In this document: positions 1 through 12,302 of the stretch, piece by piece
Numbering within the stretch: position 1 is the first letter of the stretch
Layout: every line of letters begins with the position of its first letter
Assembly: GCA_027886175.1 (NCBI GenBank)
Contig: JAJNNQ010000026.1
Coordinates: 18,878,001 to 18,942,000 of the forward strand
From: Phylloscopus collybita
Taxonomy: Eukaryota > Chordata > Aves > Passeriformes > Phylloscopidae
Length of the DNA stretch: 64,000 nt
Direction: 5' to 3'
Program-made: the position numbers and the translations under genes
The notes under the pieces: generated by a model
What the model was told of the DNA's origin: nothing
The model's database searches: none
What the model saw: the letters and a program-made list of their open reading frames with translations, nothing else

Positions 1-2
1 TT

Positions 3-146
3 TTAACTTGTAAGGATAGTCAGATAGGACACGTCCAGGTTAAATTAAAAGATGGAGGTGACCCATTGGTTGCAGATGGAGGCATACCTGGTAAGGAATA
101 TCAGTTAGGTCCTCCAGGACATCAGGTATTATGTGTACCAAAGTAG
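3..146 (+). CDS. Unrecognised partial open frame, possible end of a terminal coding exon
   Basis: An open frame enters from the left edge and runs 47 codons to a TAG at 144-146. The peptide is compositionally protein-like, with ADGGIPGKEYQLGPPGHQV near the middle to end and a CVPK C-terminus, and is not low-complexity. I do not recognise the family. Downstream there is an ATTAAA near 180 and a canonical AATAAA at 588-593, which would suit a 3' UTR. No upstream splice site is visible because the window begins inside the frame. It could equally be a chance open frame or a retroelement fragment. Confidence is low; the frame is listed because it is the only edge-open frame with non-repetitive composition. 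Confidence 0.25.
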   Translation, partial: LTCKDSQIGHVQVKLKDGGDPLVADGGIPGKEYQLGPPGHQVLCVPK

Positions 147-850
147 GCCATAAGAATAAGAGAGAATGACAACCACACAATTAAAGTATTTTGGGATTTT
201 TTTCCTCTGATTACCTGCAGGCATTAAACAGGTTTTTCACTCATTTATCCTTCAAAGTCGCTGCTCTTCATTTTGTTGGGTCTCTGTAATGCTTACCTAT
301 CAGAGCAGCAAGATTAGGAAACAGAGGTTGTAGAACTTCTGTTTCCTGAATTCTGAATGGACTTGAACAGAAGGCAGTCTCTGAAGTCATCCCACTTAGC
401 TTATGTTGTTCCCATGTCCCTGTTAGAAAACTAACCATCTTAAATTATCTCTCTGTGCATTTATACTGGAGGAGTGTGGACACTTTTAGAGAGAGTTTCT
501 ACCTTCTTTAGATAATTTACTTCCCTGAGAATAGATGAAGCCTTAGCTCCTGACTTGGTTACAGCAACCATATGCCTGAGGTTATGCAATAAATTTGAGC
601 CTGAAACTCTAGAATTATCTGACTATACTTAAAAAGACTTGAGTCTTTCACCTCAGTGATGTCTATGTCTGATTTTATGAATCTTTTGTTTAGAGTATAA
701 CAAAATGTAACAGAAGCAATTAAGTAATAGGAGGCAGTGTTAAAGCAATTGCACCAATGGTCACAGGGCTGTGTGGGTCAGACCATGAAAATGGAGAAAC
801 ATATAAGAAGCTTTTAATTAAATTTCATTTAATGTTGGCTCATTTATTTT
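147..850. other. Non-coding sequence, possible 3' UTR of the edge frame
   Basis: No open frame of note and no repeat was recognised. Polyadenylation-like hexamers occur (ATTAAA near 180, AATAAA at 588-593). If the edge frame is real, this would be its 3' UTR and downstream flank; otherwise it is ordinary AT-rich non-coding DNA. Confidence 0.3.
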
Positions 851-953
851 TTTATTTAATTTTGTGTTATTTTATTTAATTTTGTGTTATTTTATTTAAT
901 TTTGTGTTATTTTATTTTATTTTATTTTATTTTATTGTTTTGTTTTGTTTTGG
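851..953. repeat. 20-bp minisatellite passing into TTTTA and TTTTG microsatellites
   Basis: Three perfect head-to-tail copies of a 20-bp unit (TTTATTTAATTTTGTGTTAT) occupy 851-910. They are followed by TTTTA repeats (911 to about 936) and TTTTG repeats to about 953. The simple repeat probably gave rise to the longer unit by slippage. Confidence 0.9.
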
Positions 954-3900
954 TTGCAACGCTAAGAAGCCAGGGAAATTTTGAGCTACTATTGTGTAAG
1001 ACATCTTACTTATCTTTGATCCTGTATGGGTTTATCTGATGTTATATAGTCCTTTAGGATCTGATGTTATGTCACTCATTTCTTCCTTTTTTTTGAAAGA
1101 CATTGCTCAATCAATCACTGTGTTGAAAATAAAAAATGCTTCTGTATTAATTTTGTCTTCAAATTAGACTTTTCACCCCAATTTCATGTGGAGGTTGGCA
1201 AACGGAGAGACTCTAGGCAGGAATTAGGAGGATGATCATGTTATTTAGGTTCCTGAATGTTACCCTGGGGGGTTGGATTCTGTGTTATTCATGCTTGGGG
1301 AAAGCTTGCTTAATTTATATAGTGCTTTTGCAAATTGAATGAATTTTTGTAAACTTCTAAGCCATAACATAGTAGAAAATAAATAAAGTAATAAAGCACA
1401 TTAATGATACATGGGGTTTTGTTCTCTCTTTTGTGACTTATCTGTGTACAAGGCAGACATGTACCCTACTGCAAAGAGATTAAAACTTCAATCCATAGAT
1501 TAGCAATCTGACAGGCTTTTTGCAAATCCAAAATTGATGCCACTCCTGACCATATACCCAACTCCTGTTCCTGTAAGTATTTGCTCATACTTAAGTTGGT
1601 TTTATAATATTAACTTCTATGAGGACCAAAATTTTGAATAAAAAATTAATTAAAAAAGAAAAAGAGATTGTACCAAATATTTTTTAGATAGTGAATTCAT
1701 TCAAAGAAATCACTAGTTGAAATCAGAGGGGTTTTTTTCCCCAGTATTCATTCAATTTTTATGAATCAGTTAAAGAAACTGGGCTCAAGGATTCTAAAGA
1801 AATAAATGAAATATACCATCTATTATACTTTAGATATTTAAAACATGCAAAATTTTATGAAATTTATCGTTAAACTAGCATGTTCATAAAATAGTAGAAC
1901 CTTATTGAAAGAAATTACTTTTGGACTAACATCCTCAAAACTAAACTTGTAATAATGCAGTACTCTGGCTCAGGGACATCATTTGTTGAAATATTTTTTG
2001 AAAAGAAATATTCTGACTGTACAAAAATATAAATGATCTTTAAGATTAAAAAATGTACACACCAAAGTTATACATGAATCTATAGTTAAATTTTTTTAAG
2101 AGTCATGTCGAAATATTGTATCCATTATTTTTATTCATTAAAAATAGTCTGAGAAAACAGCTGGAAATTGTCAGAAATGTCATTCAAGCCTTAGATATAT
2201 TTTTCAACCTCTAGAATACGAATTATAGGAAAACAGAAAGTGTAATTAGTACAAGACTCCTTTTCAGACATTTTGAATACACTTGTTTCAAATGAACTGC
2301 AATACAAAGTTGCCATACAGTGTGCCCCTTTCTATTATTTTTAGCAAAATGGATTTCTTGCTGTGATAAGTGATGCAATTGTAAATTTCAACAGAAAAGT
2401 GATTCTGATGAACAGTGGGCAGCATTTTTATTTAAGTAACAATGATGTTATTCCACAACTATTATAAGTGATCTGAAATGTGACGCTATAGTCAAAAACA
2501 ACTGTTCAAAGCTGTTATCTTTTAACATTGGAATTTTTGTCCTTGGGAAGAAGTCCTGGGACCTGACTTTAAGTATCAACAAATTAAACGTATCAGTGAA
2601 ATAGCTCTTCAATGTAAAGAATGACATCAGGCTTTCTCGCAATTCTGTCAAGATTGAAATAATCCTTCCAAGCACCTAAAATTAAAGGAATATTTCAGGC
2701 TATATGTCTTAATTCATATATGTTGATATGAATTATGCCTGCAATTGCACCTGGGTGCTGTAAATAAGAGAAACAAGAGAAACAATATCCGGAGAAATCT
2801 ATGTTGTCCTATACAAGTTTTGAGCCTTATCACATCTATCCAACAGGTACAGAACAAATAACAGAGATCTCCGCTCTAGAGAAGATTAATAAATACTGTG
2901 AAGTTAATTACCTATCAACATTTCTTTGTCCAGTTAATAATGAGATGGCAAAGCAGTTCTTTCTTAACTTTAGTTAGTACTCAGTCCCTGACTCAGACTT
3001 TCATGTGGAAAGCAGGCTAAGTAACTTTTCTCTTCATAAAAGACCAGTTATTCACTATGTGTAAATATAGTGACTGAAAAAAATACTTGGGACTCACGCT
3101 CCTGTTGTGAATAGGATGTTTCAAATTTGAACTTTCAAACCTCCTGATTTGGAGTTCTGTTACTTTAGGATAACTGGAACTCTCTGGTGGTGTTTCAGGC
3201 ACTTACATGGGAGACAACTGCTAAAAACTTTATATTAAATCTATTTGTCTGAGTACCAACAAAGAGATGAGAAAACTGGGAAGATTTTAGACTGTGAGTT
3301 TTATACGTGATAATCTGAAGTTTCTAAAATATCAGACTTCTCTATGTTTTTCTCTTCAAACTCTGATTATGAGAAAACTGAGGAAAAATACAGTATTGCT
3401 ATAGGTCATATACCATGGTGGAAAACTGCAAAGTTCCTAGAATTAAGAGGAAAATATTGCAGTCAAAAACCTGTTCTGCTTTTGCTGGGGTGGAATTAAT
3501 TTTCATTTTTACAGATTGCATTTGTGCTATGTTTTAGACTTGTAACTGAACAGAATTGATAAGTCATCCAAGTTTTAGCTATTGCTGAACAGTGCAGTTC
3601 AGCAAGTAATGCTGGGGAGGAAATTTTCCATGCATGCCTGCTGCTTAGGGCCTATTTGAACTCCAGTGTTTTCTTGGGTTTAGTTTTGGTGATAGTGGTT
3701 GTGGGTTTGTGTCTTGGTATTGTGATTATCCTAAAATATATATATTTTTATCTCAATCTAGTTTTGCACTTCTAATTCTTGTCTGCATCCAAGTGAGAGG
3801 GAGGGGACATTGAGCAAGTGATTATGTGGTGCTTAGCTGCCTAGCAGGATTAAACCACAACAACCATTTACTTGTAAAATAAAATAAAAAGTAACTGAGA

Positions 3901-6900
3901 TGATCACAGAATAAACCTTCTTACATTACTGCAAAGCAGAATGTTTACACATCTATTCTTTTATATTAATATTTTTCCATTTTTTCTATAATATTTTAAT
4001 ATTGTAAAACAGAAGAAGTATCTTGCTTATTTGCTTGCAATTGATTGTAGGAAGAAAAGAAGTCAAAATTCTATTCTCCTGACAGAAGCAATTATTATAT
4101 CATTCTATCTCAAAACAACTTTAAGAAAATGCAGGTGAAAAGGCACATCACCCATTTTTACTCATTCTTTTAATAATAAAGCACACAACATCTAATTTGA
4201 CCAGTCACTGTGGTTTACATGAGTGTTAGCTAGATGATTTCCTTATCACACACTAATCTGACAGGAAAATATGAATTAAGGTATAAAAATGCCAGGTCCA
4301 GGGCACTGTAGGACAGTATAAATTCAGAATTGTAAACTGACACCAAGTACTCATTTACCAGTCCTAGTATAAATGCAATTGCTAGCATTCGCATAATACT
4401 GAAATAAACCTCAAAAGAAAGGTTTATTCAATATTCAAAAGAAATATTCAAAAGAATAATTACAGATAAAGCTCTCAGGGTCCAGTAAGAGAATGTTTAT
4501 TAAAACATTTCAATTTCAATGTTTAAAATTTAACACATGTGGTGTGAGATATGATCTTCTCAAATTTTTTGATAAATTTCATGTGCTGGTCTTCTAGCAG
4601 TTTTTTAGTAGCCAGTGAAATTAATTTGCTGTTGATAGAGAAACAAGCCATGATTAGAGAGTTACGGTTTTGGAAGTTGCAGGTAAATCTCATGCTGAAG
4701 ATTGTACGTAATTTTCTGATTCTTTACTGGAAAACTCCTTGTGGAAAAATTCGTTATTACTGTTACAGTGGAAAAATGCAGGCCGACAGAATACAAGCTG
4801 CCCAGATAAACTAGAAAAAAATATAGTTTTATGAGTGTATGTAGTTTATCTTATATGTTAGTGTATCCAGCTGCCTACTAGGTAGGTACATGTTACATTG
4901 TTGACAACAAAGGAAACTAGAGTAATAAAATTAAGGCAAAAATCTACTAAACAAGTCCTTAACTGGCAGTATGGAAACAAAGCTCTCTAATGTTTTATTT
5001 TCTTCACCATAAACCATTTAAGTAAATAAAAAAAAAATTAAAAAACATAGAATTAATTTAACTATTTTGATGCACCTGTCCACATCTAAACAGTAAGGAT
5101 TTGAGATTTTAAAAAATCAAGGAGTAAATGGAATGTATATTTTTGAAATATCATAATTGTCAGCTGGGGCAAATCAGCAAGCAATGTCATTGGATGACTT
5201 GCTTTAAGTGCTTGTGTCAAAACTAGGTGATATACAAGTATTTTACAGTTTTAAAAATGGCAGGAATGTGACTCGTGGGATGAAATCTATGATTTATTTC
5301 ACAATGGAGGGCAATCAATATAGTGTTAAATTATGCCCTCACAATCTAAGAATCAAAGTATTTGATTATAAACTTTTGATACCATATTTACACAAAAATT
5401 TTGTTTAATCAATAAAAAAATTCTCAGCAGAGATAGTAAAAAATAACACTGTTTTCTCTACAAGGAGCCTTAAATAAGAAAAACTATAATTATAATTTTA
5501 GTACGATCATAGAATATTATAATTAATTACAAATGAACATTTCTAGCTAAAGATTTATGGAACATTTAAAAAGATAAGCTCTAATGTGCTAAGACTTTTA
5601 AAATATTATTGAGATTATATTAAATGCATAAAGTAAAAAATAATTTAAAAATTCTGAAAACATCTTACAGAGATTAGTAAAAACAATTTTATCCATTTGT
5701 AATAAAATGAGAAAACAAAGTAGTATTTCTTTATTTACAATTTATATGACACAAATAACAAGAGCTAATGTCAATTCTATGTAATTTAGAAAAAAGCAAG
5801 AATGCACTTGAAAGAATAACATAAAAGTGTTAATTGCCCTTCCTCAAATATGCAACAAAGTTATGGTGAGTCACAAACAAAGATACATTGTTCATCATGA
5901 AAATGGAGATGATTGGATTGTTAGACAGTTAATAACATATATTGGAATTTAATGACATGAATCCTGATGGAAGTTCATCCTCTTGAGAACAAATTTAGGG
6001 AAGCTAAATAAATATATTTAAGTAAGAATCAAGGAAAATATCTTCTAATGTCAGTGGAAGGCAGCTATCCACTGTGAGAGAATTAAAAAAAAACCCTAAA
6101 AATAAGGTAAATGACAAACTACCCAATGTGAGTATATCTGACACTATTCCCAAATACAGAATACATATCTAAAAAAAGATGTGAAAGCAAGTTATTAATA
6201 TCTCGCATGGTTAAATTAAGTCCATAGTTTCAATTACAAGATCTTGTTCACAGGTGTGCAATTGGATTACCTCTAAAAATAGCCAAGCCTAAGCAAGTCA
6301 GATGTGAGAAAAAAACTCAGTTCAGGCATAGATAAAGCAGTATTAACATTTATTTAATATCTAAAAGCCCTGAAGAATTTTTCTTTGCTAAGAATGTATT
6401 TCAAGTTATGCAAGCTCTGCACAGGATTTGCAATTACTTTTTCTTATACTACCACAGTATGCAGTAGATGAAAGAACAGAAAATTACCCATCTTACATAT
6501 GTATTTACTGCTTCTTTCCTAGTCCTCAGAGAAAAGCAAGAATTGCCCCTTTCAGTAACATACAGGATTGGGAATAGGATTGAAGAGAAATGACTGCATT
6601 ATAAAAGTCCAAAGGAGGAAACCTTATCTTGAGGTGGGAACTTTGGAATTAAATGCTGGAACTGCCTGTGTACTTGATCTCAAACCTGGTGAAAAAATGG
6701 ATGAAAACTGGAATGTGATGAATGACATGAAATGTGTGAAATGGTTTAGCATGTGGGTAAATCAAATCAGGATTTCTGTAAGAAGTGATTGATATCCGGC
6801 ATCATATCCTAGCTTTAGGAGGTCTCAATTAGCACTCACAATAAAATTATCCAAAGATAGTGACTTTGACTGTACTACTATGTAAATTTAAGAACAAAAC

Positions 6901-6916
6901 AAAACAAAAAAAAAAA
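954..6916. other. AT-rich non-coding stretch without recognised genes
   Basis: This is about 6 kb of AT-rich DNA. Open frames are short, have no recognisable domain and lack convincing splice signals. The only small structure noted is a perfect 13-bp tandem duplication (ATATTCAAAAGAA) at 4431-4456. Nothing else stands out by eye. Confidence 0.6.
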
Positions 6917-7727
6917 TCACAGAATCACTAATTAGAAGATATCTTCAAGATCAAGTCCAACCCATGCCATAACAACTCAACTAGATCATGGCACCAAGTG
7001 CCGTATCCAGTCTTTTCTAAACACATCCAGGGATGGTGACTCCACCACCTCCCTGGGCAGACCATTCCATCTTTCTGTAAAAAACATTTTCCTAATATCC
7101 AACCTATATTTCCCTTGGTGCAGCTTGAGACTGTGTCCTCTCATTCTATCAGTTGCTGTCTGGAGAAAGAGACCAACCCCCACCTGGCCACAGCCTCCTT
7201 TTAGGGAGCTGTAGAGTGAAAGGGTCACCCTTGAGTCTCCTTTTCTCCAGGCTAAACAACCCCATCCCCCTCAGTCATTCCTCACAGAGTTTGTGCTCCA
7301 AGCCCCTCACCAGCCTCGTTGCCTCCTCTGGATGTGCTCAAGCGTCTCAACGTCCTTCCTGAACTGAGGGGCCAGAGCTGGACACAGCACTCAAGGTGTG
7401 GCCTCACCAGTGCTGAGTACAGGACAAGAATGACGTCCCTGCTCCTGCTGGACACACCATTCCTGATCCAGGCCAGGATGCCCTTGGCCTTCTTGGCCAC
7501 CAGGACACACTGCTGGCTCATGTTCAGCTGCTGTCACCAGAGCCCCCAGGTCCCTTTCTGCCGGGGCACTGTGCAGCCACACTGTCCCAGCCTACAATGT
7601 TGCAGGGGGTTATTGTGCCCAAAATTCAGAACTTGGCACTTGGACTTATTAAACTTCATCTTATTGGACTCTGCTCATCCACCAACCATTTCAGGTGTCT
7701 CTGCAGAGCCCTCCTACCTTCCTACTT
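6917..7727 (-). mobile_element. CR1 LINE, 5'-truncated copy
   Basis: A CR1 non-LTR retrotransposon on the minus strand. Its 3' terminus lies at about 6917 (plus-strand reading ATCACAGAATCACTAATTAG, then the TCAAGTCCAACC motif typical of avian CR1). The body holds the C-terminal part of ORF2. Truncation at the 5' side (about 7727) is normal for CR1, which inserts by target-primed reverse transcription and usually leaves partial copies. The coding remnant is frameshifted, so the copy is dead. It is GC-richer than its flanks. Identification rests on remembered CR1 consensus, both DNA and protein. Confidence 0.93.
6986..7582 (-). pseudogene. CR1 ORF2 remnant (reverse transcriptase C-terminal region)
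   Basis: Three minus-strand blocks in different frames together match the end of CR1 ORF2. 7391-7582 carries HSAPAERDLGALV. 7282-7521 carries [19 protein letters not shown] and [10 protein letters not shown]. 6986-7228 carries GLFLQTATDRMRGHSLKL and LPREVVESPS. The frame changes between blocks show at least two frameshifts. Four residues normally between FFTE and WNGLP appear deleted. The catalytic YADD region lies upstream and is absent because of 5' truncation. No function is expected. Confidence 0.9.
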
Positions 7728-8418
7728 AGATTGACACACTGAAGAAACAAAAGAACTGGCTATAGTGGGATAGGAAAAGCTAGGGCTTGTTTATTTGTCT
7801 TAAATCTGTATATTTCTGTAGTTGTTTTCTATATCTATATTTATGTTGATATTTTTCTATCTACTTGTACATATTTAATATTGGAAGCTGGTACTCCTTA
7901 ATAAAATAGATAAAAGCTGGTGAGAGGATTTTCCTTGCCAACATTGGTAAATTATAAAATATATTACATGTTGTTTCTCTCACCTACTCCAGAATCCTGA
8001 AGACAAACATAGTGATTGTCTGGAACTATTCTTCCCAGGACTCCTACTAGATATCATTTATGTCACTTTTTGATTAGCTGTCTCCAAAAGCTACTTATAA
8101 AAGCACAGTTCCCCTCAAACAGATTTTCTTTCACACAGTTTATTGAGTCTTATTTTTTACCTTCATTGAATTAGTATATTAAGCTAATATTAGTGGTTCC
8201 TCTGTTGTATACCTTGACTTTTTTTTTTTTTTTAATATAACTGCTGTTGTCCATAGTTGCTGCTGCAATAAACTTATATGTATGGACCTAACTACAGTAA
8301 AAAGAAGGGTTTTAGGAAAAGACATTTTCATGCAGGTCAATTTCACTAAGTGGTGCTTTTTTTAATGTCAAGAAGGACACCACTTTAGGTGGTCTGGCTT
8401 CTATTTAACTTCTTGAAT
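7728..8418. other. Non-coding spacer between CR1 copies
   Basis: AT-rich sequence with a T run near 8219-8233. No gene, exon-like unit or transposon was recognised. Confidence 0.5.
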
Positions 8419-8570
8419 CATAGAATGAATTGGGTATGGAGTTGCCTTAAAAACCATCTAGTTCCAACCCTCCCTGCCCTGGGCAGGGACACTATCAGAT
8501 TAGATTAGCATAGATTTCTCAAAACTCCATTTTACCTGGCATTGAACACTTCCAGGGATGTGGCATAAGT
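8419..8570 (-). mobile_element. Older CR1 LINE 3' fragment
   Basis: The plus-strand reading starts with AATCATAGAATG, then runs through a block aligning with the CR1 3' end: a TTCCAACCCTCC-like segment, CTGCCCTGGGCAGGGACAC, and TTGAACACTTCCAGGGATG. This places a CR1 3' end on the minus strand. It is more diverged than the 6.9 kb copy and appears to be a different subfamily. Diluted similarity may continue to about 9050, for example around GCATCCCAATATA near 8760 and TGCCAGTTTCTAAG near 8977, but I cannot fix the 5' limit. Confidence 0.8.
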
Positions 8571-8591
8571 AATTCACTTGAGGCCACAAAA

Positions 8592-8613
8592 TGTTTGTTT
8601 GTTTGTTTGTTTG
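8592..8613. repeat. Short (GTTT)n microsatellite
   Basis: About five and a half copies of GTTT lie inside the decayed CR1 region. Confidence 0.85.
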
Positions 8614-9373
8614 CACAGCTCACTGAGGACCTACTAATTTGTCAGTATATTTATGGAAATTTGTTGCCCAGACCTGAATGCACTGCTGTAGGTGAAATCA
8701 CACCAATGCCTTAGAAATAGAACTTCTATTAGACCTTTGCTTTGTAAGGTAATACGTATGCATCCCAATATATCTATTATCTTTTCTATTTTATTGCAAC
8801 AATATTTCACACTTTTTAACTGATACCTAATGTGCTGTATAGTATTCCTAGAATGAATGCTTTCCAGGTTGTTGCCTCACTTTCAATCTTTGTACCAATG
8901 GGTTTATCTCTGAAGAGATTCTTGAGCTTGTATATTTTAAAGTTGGATTTTTAAAATTGATTTTTATGCCCATGCTGCCAGTTTCTAAGTCCTCATTGAT
9001 GCTTGCCACTTTTCTAAATCTATCATTGACAAGTTTCCTTAGCAATTCCCTTGTTTGCTACTTCCTGTTAAATACTAATAAAAACAATATATCTGATTTC
9101 TGGGTCTTCAGTGTTATTCTCAAGTTGATATATGGACATTTAAAAATAGTATATCAAATGTATTCTTCATTCAGGCTTCAATGTACTTTTTTTCTAAAGC
9201 AATTGTAAATGAAGAATTTGTGAAAGACTTAAAATAAAGAACTTCCCTTATTCAAGTGCCTGAGTTGAAATCTAGGTTCAAAATGGCTACTGACTTCAAC
9301 AACAGAAGCAGCATCACTGCATACGTTATTGATAGATAAAGAGAACTCTTTACAGCAGGTTCCTTTATTTTTT
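8614..9373. other. Probable decayed CR1 continuation, otherwise featureless
   Basis: Parts of 8660-9050 resemble the middle of an old minus-strand CR1, but the similarity is patchy and is offered as inference only. From 9050 to 9373 nothing is recognised. Confidence 0.35.
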
Positions 9374-10235
9374 TCACAGAATCAGAGAATCATTTAGGTT
9401 AGAAAAGACCTTTAAGGTCATAGAGTCCCACCTTTGACCAATCACCATCTTGCTAACTAAACCATTGCACGCCATGTACAGTCCTTTCTTGAAGTCCCCT
9501 GGGCAGTTCATTCCAATCTTTAACAACCCTTTCACTGAAAAAAACTCTTCCTGATAACCAACCTGAACCTCTCATGGTGCAACTTGAGGAAACTTCCTCT
9601 TGTCCTGTCACTGGTTGCATGGGAGAGGAGATCAGCCTCCACCTGGCTACACCCTCCTTTCAGGCAGTTGATTAGAGCATTAAGGTCTCACCTGAGCTTC
9701 CTTTTCTTCAGGCTAAACATCCCCCACTCCTTCAGTCTCTCCTCCTACTAGTCACTCTAGATCCTTGAGTGAGACCCTTCACTCAAGCTCTGTTGCTCTT
9801 CTCTGGACTCTCTGGGACACCTCAATGTCTGTCTTGTCATGAGGGGCCCTGAACTGGGCCCAGCACTTGAGGTGTGGCCTCACCACTGCCAAGCACGGGG
9901 GGACAATCACTGCCCTGGTCCTGCTGGCCATACTATTCTAGATATAAGCCAAGGCCTCCTTGCCTTTTCTGCTGGTCAGCTTCCCAGCCACTCCTTCCCT
10001 GACCTGTAGCTTTGAACAGAGTTTTTTTGGCCAGAGTGCAGGATCTGAACTTGGCCTTGTTAAACTTTATACCACTAGCCATAGTCCATCAATTCAATCT
10101 GCCCAGATCCCTCTGCAGGGCCTTCTTACCCTCCAGCAGATCAACACCCACACCCAATTTAGTGTAGTCTATGAACATACCAGGGGTACCCTTTCATCCA
10201 GGTCATCCAAAATGATATTAGACAGGACTGATAAA
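9374..10235 (-). mobile_element. CR1 LINE, 5'-truncated copy
   Basis: The plus-strand reading begins TTCACAGAATCAGAGAATCA followed by TTTAGGTTAGAAAAGACCTT, the reverse complement of the CR1 3' end, so the element is on the minus strand. The body continues through the ORF2 C-terminal region (plus-strand landmarks: AACCTGAACCTCTCATGGTG, GGGCCCAGCACTTGAGGTGT, CTCACCACTGCCAAGCA) to about 10235, where similarity stops near GACAGGACTGATAAAG. Frames are interrupted, so no protein is expected. Confidence 0.93.
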
Positions 10236-12152
10236 GATATTATACAAGACTATTTTGTTTTGGTTTTAACACATGTACATTTTAAGAGCAGGATTACTCA
10301 TTATACTGTATTGAAAAAGGCATATTAACCAGTATTTTCTTTTACAAAATATGCACCCACACATGTTCACAGAGGCAGAATTCATTACTTTATTGGTTTG
10401 CTGAGCTAGCTTTCTATGGATTGCTCTACTTGGCTAGATATTCTTCATAATAGATATCTTCACTCTCAAGGGCTGTTACTCTGTCACCTTTAATGAACAT
10501 AACAGATATGTTCCTTTGCAAACATAAAATGATTTTACCAAAATTAAGAGACTCAGGACTGTTTATACAAGCGGAATCTTACTTACACTTCTTTATAAGT
10601 GCATTTTGTTTCACATTTCTGTGTAACAGAATTCTGGAGATGATGCTCTCTGCAGTATTAAATTTAACATACTGTCATCTTACTTTAAAATAAGCATCAT
10701 GCAAGCATATGGTAAGAATAAAGCATTCTTCTTCTCCACCGGGAAGTGGTATCCAAAATTATTATTACATGTAAAGCACTGCAAAACCTGTATGTCTAAA
10801 TCTCTGAATATCAGAATTATTCAAAATTGTTACATTGGGAATACAGTAATTTCAGTACTATCTGACCCTTGATCTACAGACACACCACTGCTTGTGTGTG
10901 TGAGTGATGTATTCTTATTGCATTAATAATTTTCATATTTTATTGTGTGAATAATGCATGAACTTTGTCTTCTTTGTGCTTTTCCATTCAGAAAATGACA
11001 CCAAAAATTTACACCTCCAGATTCACTCTCATTTGGACTGAGTACATTGCATACTACTAGTTCAGAAATATGACAGCTATGAAAACATGTGAAACCCATG
11101 GATACCAGCTGAGAAGTGAAGGGAGATTTTGAGCAACATTACTAAATAAGCATGTTTATTAGGGCTCTTATTTTTTCACGAGTTAGAAAAATGCAAAATT
11201 ATAGCATCGAAGCTGCTTTATTCTTAAAACCTTATTTCATTATTCAATACATGAATGGATTATGCAGTGAATTTCTTTCTTCTTGATTTAGGAAAAATCC
11301 TTACAAGAATGTCGTGATCTCACTCCTGTTCATGGGAGATGAAAGGGACTCTAAGAAGACTGCCAGGAGAGTAAAAAAAAGTCGAGACTTAGATATTCAG
11401 TACTGGAACCATAGCAATCTTTAAATGGAAAATATTTCACTATAGTGAAACATCTGTAATTTTCTGAACCCATCTTGAAGGAGGTATTTTTTCTATAAAA
11501 CTGTTCTACTCCCAGTGAGGGCAGGAGCATTCAGAGCTGCCCTTGTGTCATATAGCCCAGCTGTGTTTTAAAGGTCAAAAGTACCTTGCAGAATGCACAA
11601 GATTTTTTGAAATGTGGACACATCACACATATTAGCAGATTAACTCAAATCCAACTATTGGGAACATTTATGTCTCCAATGGTTACAAGATGCTGAAGTC
11701 CTGCCCTGAGTGTATCGGACATAAATCAGTGACCTGGACTCTTAGCCCCTACAGGGCCTTCATCTCAAATGCAGTTTCTGTGACAAAATTACAGCAGGGC
11801 TTCTGCATGAAGCTCTCTGAGAGTCTCTTAGAGAGGCTGGAACTCCTTGTAGGTAGGTTTTCTTTGTGGATGCAATGAATAACAGATAAACCTGCCAAGG
11901 CCACTATAGCCAGTATCAGAGGCCATACCTGACACGACCACAGTTGGCCCTCTCCCAACTTTTTAGCATTCTTTAGAGGTCATGATCCTCAGCATTATCG
12001 ATCTTGTAGGTCACAGACAGCTCCTAGCACACGGGAGGTCATCATCCTTCTTATGACCATCACTTTTAAACTAAATACATTGAAATAAATTCTCTTTAGA
12101 GTATTATAGCTGCACAAACCAATTTTCTGTGTTGTTTAAGTAAAAGCTGGTG
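10236..12152. other. Non-coding stretch, nothing firmly recognised
   Basis: No repeat or gene was identified. A mid-complexity block at about 11670-12060 has two overlapping opposite-strand open frames of 62-69 codons without domain similarity; these are treated as chance frames. Confidence 0.5.
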
Positions 12153-12302
12153 CAATCTAATACAAGCTCAGTTGGCTGGAGCATGGTGCTAACAATGTCA
12201 AGGATGTGGATTTGATCTCTGCTTAGGCCATTCACTTAAAAGCTGGATTTGATGATCTTTGTGAGTTCCTTCCAGCTCAGACTATTCTGTGATTCTGTAA
12301 TT
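12153..12302 (+). mobile_element. TguSINE1-like SINE (tRNA-Ile head, CR1-like tail)
   Basis: Positions of about 12157-12230 align with the body of a tRNA-Ile: AAGCTCAGTTGG (degenerate A box), GCATGGTGCTAACAATGTCAAGG (anticodon arm), a degenerate B box at about 12208-12218, and a terminal GCCA. Positions 12231-12302 form a CR1-type tail: TTCACTTAAAAGCTGGATTT, GATGATCTTTGTGAGTTCCT, and an end reading ATTCTGTGATTCTGT. A tRNA head with a tail that lets CR1 reverse transcriptase copy it is the layout of the passerine family TguSINE1. A- and B-box decay suggests it is no longer transcribed by RNA polymerase III. Confidence 0.88.

Noticed and set aside
7319..7729. 136-codon plus-strand frame
   Set aside because: It is the antisense of CR1 ORF2 in the minus-strand element; the sense strand holds the recognisable protein.
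9960..10328. 122-codon plus-strand frame
   Set aside because: Antisense through a minus-strand CR1 copy plus flanking AT-rich DNA.
12157..12230. A genuine tRNA-Ile gene
   Set aside because: The A and B boxes are degenerate, the 5' acceptor stem is not paired with the 3' part, and a CR1-like tail follows directly, so it is a SINE head.
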